DNA of 33,687 bases from Ruminococcus sp. (GTDB taxonomy: Bacteria > Bacillota > Clostridia > Oscillospirales > Ruminococcaceae), in contig JAUNOG010000010.1 of NCBI GenBank assembly GCA_030531185.1, forward strand, positions 1 through 33,687, in the 5' to 3' direction. A model generated the notes under the pieces. That model did no database searches, was not told the DNA's origin, and worked only from the letters and a program-made list of their open reading frames with translations. Position numbers and translations under genes: made by a program. Position 1 is the stretch's first letter. The number at the start of each line of letters is the position of its first letter. Of this stretch, positions 31,168 through 33,687 are shown piece after piece.

Positions 31168-31803
31168 ATGAAAAGAATTTTAGTATTTAGTTTGTTAATG
31201 TTATTATGTCTTACGTCCTGTACCTCGCAAACACCCGATGAAAACTTATCTGACAACTTCAATGAAAGTGTTGTTTCAGAAATTTCTGCTACCGATGAAA
31301 TTAACAGTAGGGACGTTGACGGAAACAGCAGTCCGATAAGTGACAGTACAGCCGTTTCGGAGTCGGACGAACCGGATTATGAGTATATCAGTTTTGAACA
31401 GGAAAGTGAAAATACTTTTTCGGCGATTAACGGCGATATTGAGCTTGCGTTATACTGTCAGCCTAAAAGTTTTGCGGATGACGGCGATACATACAATAAT
31501 TACGAATATACTCTGAACATTAATAACAAATCTGAAAATATATATGAGCTTGACTGTAAAAACATTTATGTTTCGGCATCTGGATATTCAACGGAAACGT
31601 TGGCTAACGGGTCTGTGTATACTCTGAACAGTAAGGACAGCATAGATTATTCAGAACGGTTTTATATGAACAATGATGCTCCTGTAAACAATTATGTTCT
31701 TGTTGATTTCGGAGATATGGAGTTATATGATAAAACCAATAATACTGATTACAGATGTGTTTCAGGTAGCTTTATTTGTAAAGTAATAACTCCCGAAGAA
31801 TAA
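31168..31803 (+). CDS. Small uncharacterised lipoprotein
   Basis: A 211-residue exported lipoprotein: MKRIL start, hydrophobic core and lipobox CLTSC (Cys18). A Ser/Asp-rich linker (about 25-75) leads to a beta-rich C-terminal domain with YTLNINNKSENIYELDC and a SGSFICKV ending, resembling immunoglobulin-like or FixG-type fold patterns in general appearance only. I recognise no family. AGGGGG precedes the ATG. It stands between nrdR and the convergent nrdG; a terminator follows. Confidence 0.75.
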   Translation: MKRILVFSLLMLLCLTSCTSQTPDENLSDNFNESVVSEISATDEINSRDVDGNSSPISDSTAVSESDEPDYEYISFEQESENTFSAINGDIELALYCQPKSFADDGDTYNNYEYTLNINNKSENIYELDCKNIYVSASGYSTETLANGSVYTLNSKDSIDYSERFYMNNDAPVNNYVLVDFGDMELYDKTNNTDYRCVSGSFICKVITPEE

Positions 31804-31821
31804 AACTTTTTATAAAGTTAA

Positions 31822-31861
31822 ACAGACAGTCACACAAATTAGTGCGGCTGTCTGTATTTTT
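31822..31861 (+). terminator. Terminator between the lipoprotein gene and nrdG
   Basis: ACAGACAG (from 31822) pairs with CTGTCTGT, with an imperfect inner stem, then ATTTTTATAG. It touches the end of the convergent nrdG. Confidence 0.75.
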
Positions 31862-32381
31862 ATAGATTTATTAAGATTGTTTTTTCTTCCGCAAGTGTTT
31901 TCGGCAAATCAATAATACGCTGATTTTCCGAACCCCTGAAAGCAAGGGAGATATTCTTCTGCTCCTCGATAAATTCGCCGTCCACCAGAACGTCTATGAG
32001 AGACAGCATTTCGTCCGTGACCTCGCACCTTGCTCTGCTCTCGGAAAGCAGATCGGTTTCCAGCGTATAGCCGGTGTAGCACCATATATTTTTGCGGGGA
32101 TAACGCTCCCTTACCTTTTTCAGAAAGGGGAGCAGCGCACGCTGATTGTCCGTCTCCATAGGCTCTCCGCCCAGCAGGGTAAGTCCGTCGATATAATCGG
32201 GCGCAAGCATTTCAAGGAGCTGTTCTTCCGTATCCTCGGTAAAGGGCTTACCGTAGTTAAAGTCCCACGTCATAGGGTTAAAGCAACCCCTGCAATGATG
32301 AGTACAGCCCGAAACGAACAGCGTTACACGCACTCCCAGTCCGTTGGCTATATCGTAGTTTTTTATTTCTCCGTAGTTCAT
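31860..32381 (-). CDS. nrdG: Anaerobic ribonucleotide reductase activating protein NrdG
   Basis: A 173-residue radical SAM activase. SGCTHHCRGCFNP supplies the cluster Cys26, Cys30 and Cys33, and TLLGGEPM is the family's glycine-rich SAM contact. NrdG makes the glycyl radical on NrdD. The ATG at 32381 gives the standard start MNYGEIKNYDIANG and has GAGG eight bases upstream; a GTG three codons earlier overlaps that site. It is separated from nrdD by a C39-like peptidase gene and a strong hairpin, so it may need its own promoter or readthrough. Confidence 0.95.
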   Translation of the reverse strand: MNYGEIKNYDIANGLGVRVTLFVSGCTHHCRGCFNPMTWDFNYGKPFTEDTEEQLLEMLAPDYIDGLTLLGGEPMETDNQRALLPFLKKVRERYPRKNIWCYTGYTLETDLLSESRARCEVTDEMLSLIDVLVDGEFIEEQKNISLAFRGSENQRIIDLPKTLAEEKTILINL

Positions 32382-32404
32382 TTTACGCACCTCATATCCT
32401 ATGA

Positions 32405-32438
32405 CAAAAGGTACAAAATCCGCATTTTGTACCTTTTG
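32405..32438. terminator. Perfect 15-base-pair hairpin between the C39-like gene and nrdG
   Basis: CAAAAGGTACAAAAT (32405-32419) and its exact complement (32424-32438) flank a CCGC loop. It lies 23 bases before nrdG. There is no separate T-run on the minus strand, so it could be a weak terminator, a processing site or an operator for nrdG. Confidence 0.55.
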
Positions 32439-32494
32439 ATGTTATTTTTGATTTCCTTTTTGCAAAAGTATTACTGCAATAAATCAGAAGCAGT

Positions 32495-32851
32495 CTATTT
32501 ATATATTCCTAAAAATGATGTTATTTTTCCGTATATATATTCACCTTCAATTAATCCAAATTCAGGATCATAGTATTTATTGTCATATAGCAGCGTCCAA
32601 TGAGTATAGCCTGCATTTGTATGCACAGTTAAAATGGAATATTCAAATGGTGTAGGATTTTTCTTTGAAATACGTGTATTTCTTTCAGCGTGTTTTACTC
32701 CATAAAAGTCCAATATTTCAATCAGTTGTCCTATACTTGTAGGCCCGCTTGTTTTCATATCTTTGATTACTTGTTCAATATCTTGTCCTGTAATCATTGC
32801 AATACACGCTTGACCGCAAGTTTCAGAGGTTGGTTGCATCACTAATTCCAT
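32495..32851 (-). CDS. Small C39-like cysteine peptidase domain protein
   Basis: A 118-residue single-domain protein resembling peptidase C39: MQPTSETCGQACIAMITG supplies the oxyanion Gln and nucleophile Cys, and YTHWTLLYDNKYYDPE supplies the His and Asp of the triad. There is no ABC transporter or bacteriocin gene nearby, so it is not a standard leader-peptide exporter. The ATG at 32851 is favoured because GAGG lies nine bases upstream; ATG 32857 and a TTG further up are less well placed. It lies between nrdD and nrdG on the same strand. Its substrate is unknown. C39-like solo domains may also act as inactive binders; here all triad residues appear present. Confidence 0.7.
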   Translation of the reverse strand: MELVMQPTSETCGQACIAMITGQDIEQVIKDMKTSGPTSIGQLIEILDFYGVKHAERNTRISKKNPTPFEYSILTVHTNAGYTHWTLLYDNKYYDPEFGLIEGEYIYGKITSFLGIYK

Positions 32852-32918
32852 AATCATTCGCCTCAAATTTCGATTTATCTTACTAACAGCACAAGTATAA
32901 AAAGTGATTTTTTATCTA

Positions 32919-33687
32919 TTACAAATGGAGAACCCTATCCCTGATCTCCTGAGTTCTGCCCTGATTCCAGAACTGTGTGCCGATGTAGCCGCAGGTTCTT
33001 CTTGCAACATTCATTTTGTCCTGATCTCTGTTGCCGCACTTGGGACACTCCCACACAAGCTTGCCGTCGTCCTCGACTATGCGTATCTCTCCGTCAAAGC
33101 CGCACACTTGACAGTAGTCGCTCTTTGTGTTCAGCTCCGCGTACATAATATTATCGTAAATAAATCTGATAACATTAATGACTGCGGGGATATTTTTCTG
33201 CATATTCGGAACTTCAACATAGCTTATTGCTCCACCCGGCGAAAGGTGCTGGAACTGCGCTTCAAACTTCAGCTTTGTGAATGCGTCTATCTCTTCGGAA
33301 ACGTGAACGTGATAGCTGTTGGTGATGTAGTTTCTGTCGGTAATCCCGTGGATAATGCCGAACCTCTTTTGCAGGCATTTTGCAAATTTGTAGGTAGTGC
33401 TTTCCAGCGGAGTTCCGTAAATTGAGAAGTCGATATTTTCCTTGGCTTTCCACTCGGCGCAGGCGTCGTTCATTTTCTGCATTACCTCAATGGCGAACGG
33501 AGTAGCCTCCTCGTCTGTGTGGCTTTTGCCCGTCATATATTTTACGCACTCATAAAGTCCCGCATAGCCAAGCGAAATAGTAGAATATCCTCCGTAAAGG
33601 AGCTTGTCGATAGGCTCGCCCTTTTTAAGTCTTGCAAGCGCGCCGTACTGCCAGAGAATAGGAGCAACGTCCGAAAGAGTTCCTTTA
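32919..33687 (-). CDS. nrdD: Anaerobic ribonucleoside-triphosphate reductase NrdD (C-terminal part)
   Basis: The frame is open to the right edge, so the N-terminus lies outside the window; about 255 C-terminal residues are visible. ILWQYGALARLKKGEPIDKLLY, SLGYAGLYE, HVHVSEEIDAF and QHLSPGGAISYVE are NrdD core segments. A four-Cys zinc site (YCQVCG and ECPKCG) precedes the glycyl-radical loop RTCGYIG, which ends a few tens of residues before the stop. The enzyme makes deoxyribonucleotides from NTPs without oxygen, activated by NrdG. It is probably regulated by the NrdR encoded at 30589. Confidence 0.96.
   Translation of the reverse strand, partial: KGTLSDVAPILWQYGALARLKKGEPIDKLLYGGYSTISLGYAGLYECVKYMTGKSHTDEEATPFAIEVMQKMNDACAEWKAKENIDFSIYGTPLESTTYKFAKCLQKRFGIIHGITDRNYITNSYHVHVSEEIDAFTKLKFEAQFQHLSPGGAISYVEVPNMQKNIPAVINVIRFIYDNIMYAELNTKSDYCQVCGFDGEIRIVEDDGKLVWECPKCGNRDQDKMNVARRTCGYIGTQFWNQGRTQEIRDRVLHL

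Noticed and set aside
1..33687. tRNA, rRNA and CRISPR arrays
   Set aside because: No cloverleaf T-loop context, rRNA core or regular spaced repeats were recognised by eye; a dedicated scan would be decisive.

Overview
The window looks like a chromosomal segment of a spore-forming, anaerobic gut Firmicute of the Ruminococcus/Oscillospiraceae type. The evidence is moderate GC, TTGACA-N17-TATAAT promoters, frequent TTG and GTG starts, SpoIID and SpoIIID, a Cys T-box leader, the anaerobic NrdD/NrdG ribonucleotide reductase and the FakA/YloU pair. No 16S or other species marker is present, so this placement is inference from protein content.

Layout. Bases 1-3190 are the end of an integrative element: a structure-rich non-coding stretch ending in a terminator (1-455), a second hairpin-rich stretch (700-890), two tiny overlapping reading frames, and a large serine recombinase with palindromes around its promoter. 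Bases 3190-8540 hold an Fe-S aldo/keto reductase on the plus strand, then on the minus strand rtcB with a small basic partner gene, preceded by a possible leader peptide and terminator, and the yloU-fakA operon. Bases 8540-12140 hold a cytoplasmic GH59-type beta-galactosidase whose 3' end overlaps a convergent spoIID that lacks the expected catalytic Glu.

Bases 12140-19300 carry citrate synthase, then one long operon: a tiny ORF, a lipoprotein with Asp-rich loops, an OmpR-type regulator and kinase, yqhQ and prmC. Bases 19400-26800 are housekeeping: recA-recX, rimO, pgsA, then cysE-cysS and a membrane cyclophilin behind a Cys-specific T-box. Bases 26850-30320 hold a kinase-like protein without a recognisable phospho-acceptor His, spoIIID, a sugar-phosphate transferase and a lone PduL phosphotransacylase. 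Bases 30500-33687 hold nrdR, a lipoprotein, and nrdD (cut by the window edge) and nrdG with a small C39-like peptidase gene between them.

The points most worth a second look are the rtcB leader/terminator arrangement with its small partner gene, the SpoIID Glu-to-Gln change, the non-coding RNA candidate at the left edge, the lipoprotein/two-component operon with a perfect palindrome over its start site, shared TTGTACAG motifs upstream of recA and nrdR, and the degenerate kinase. No tRNA, rRNA or CRISPR array was recognised by eye.
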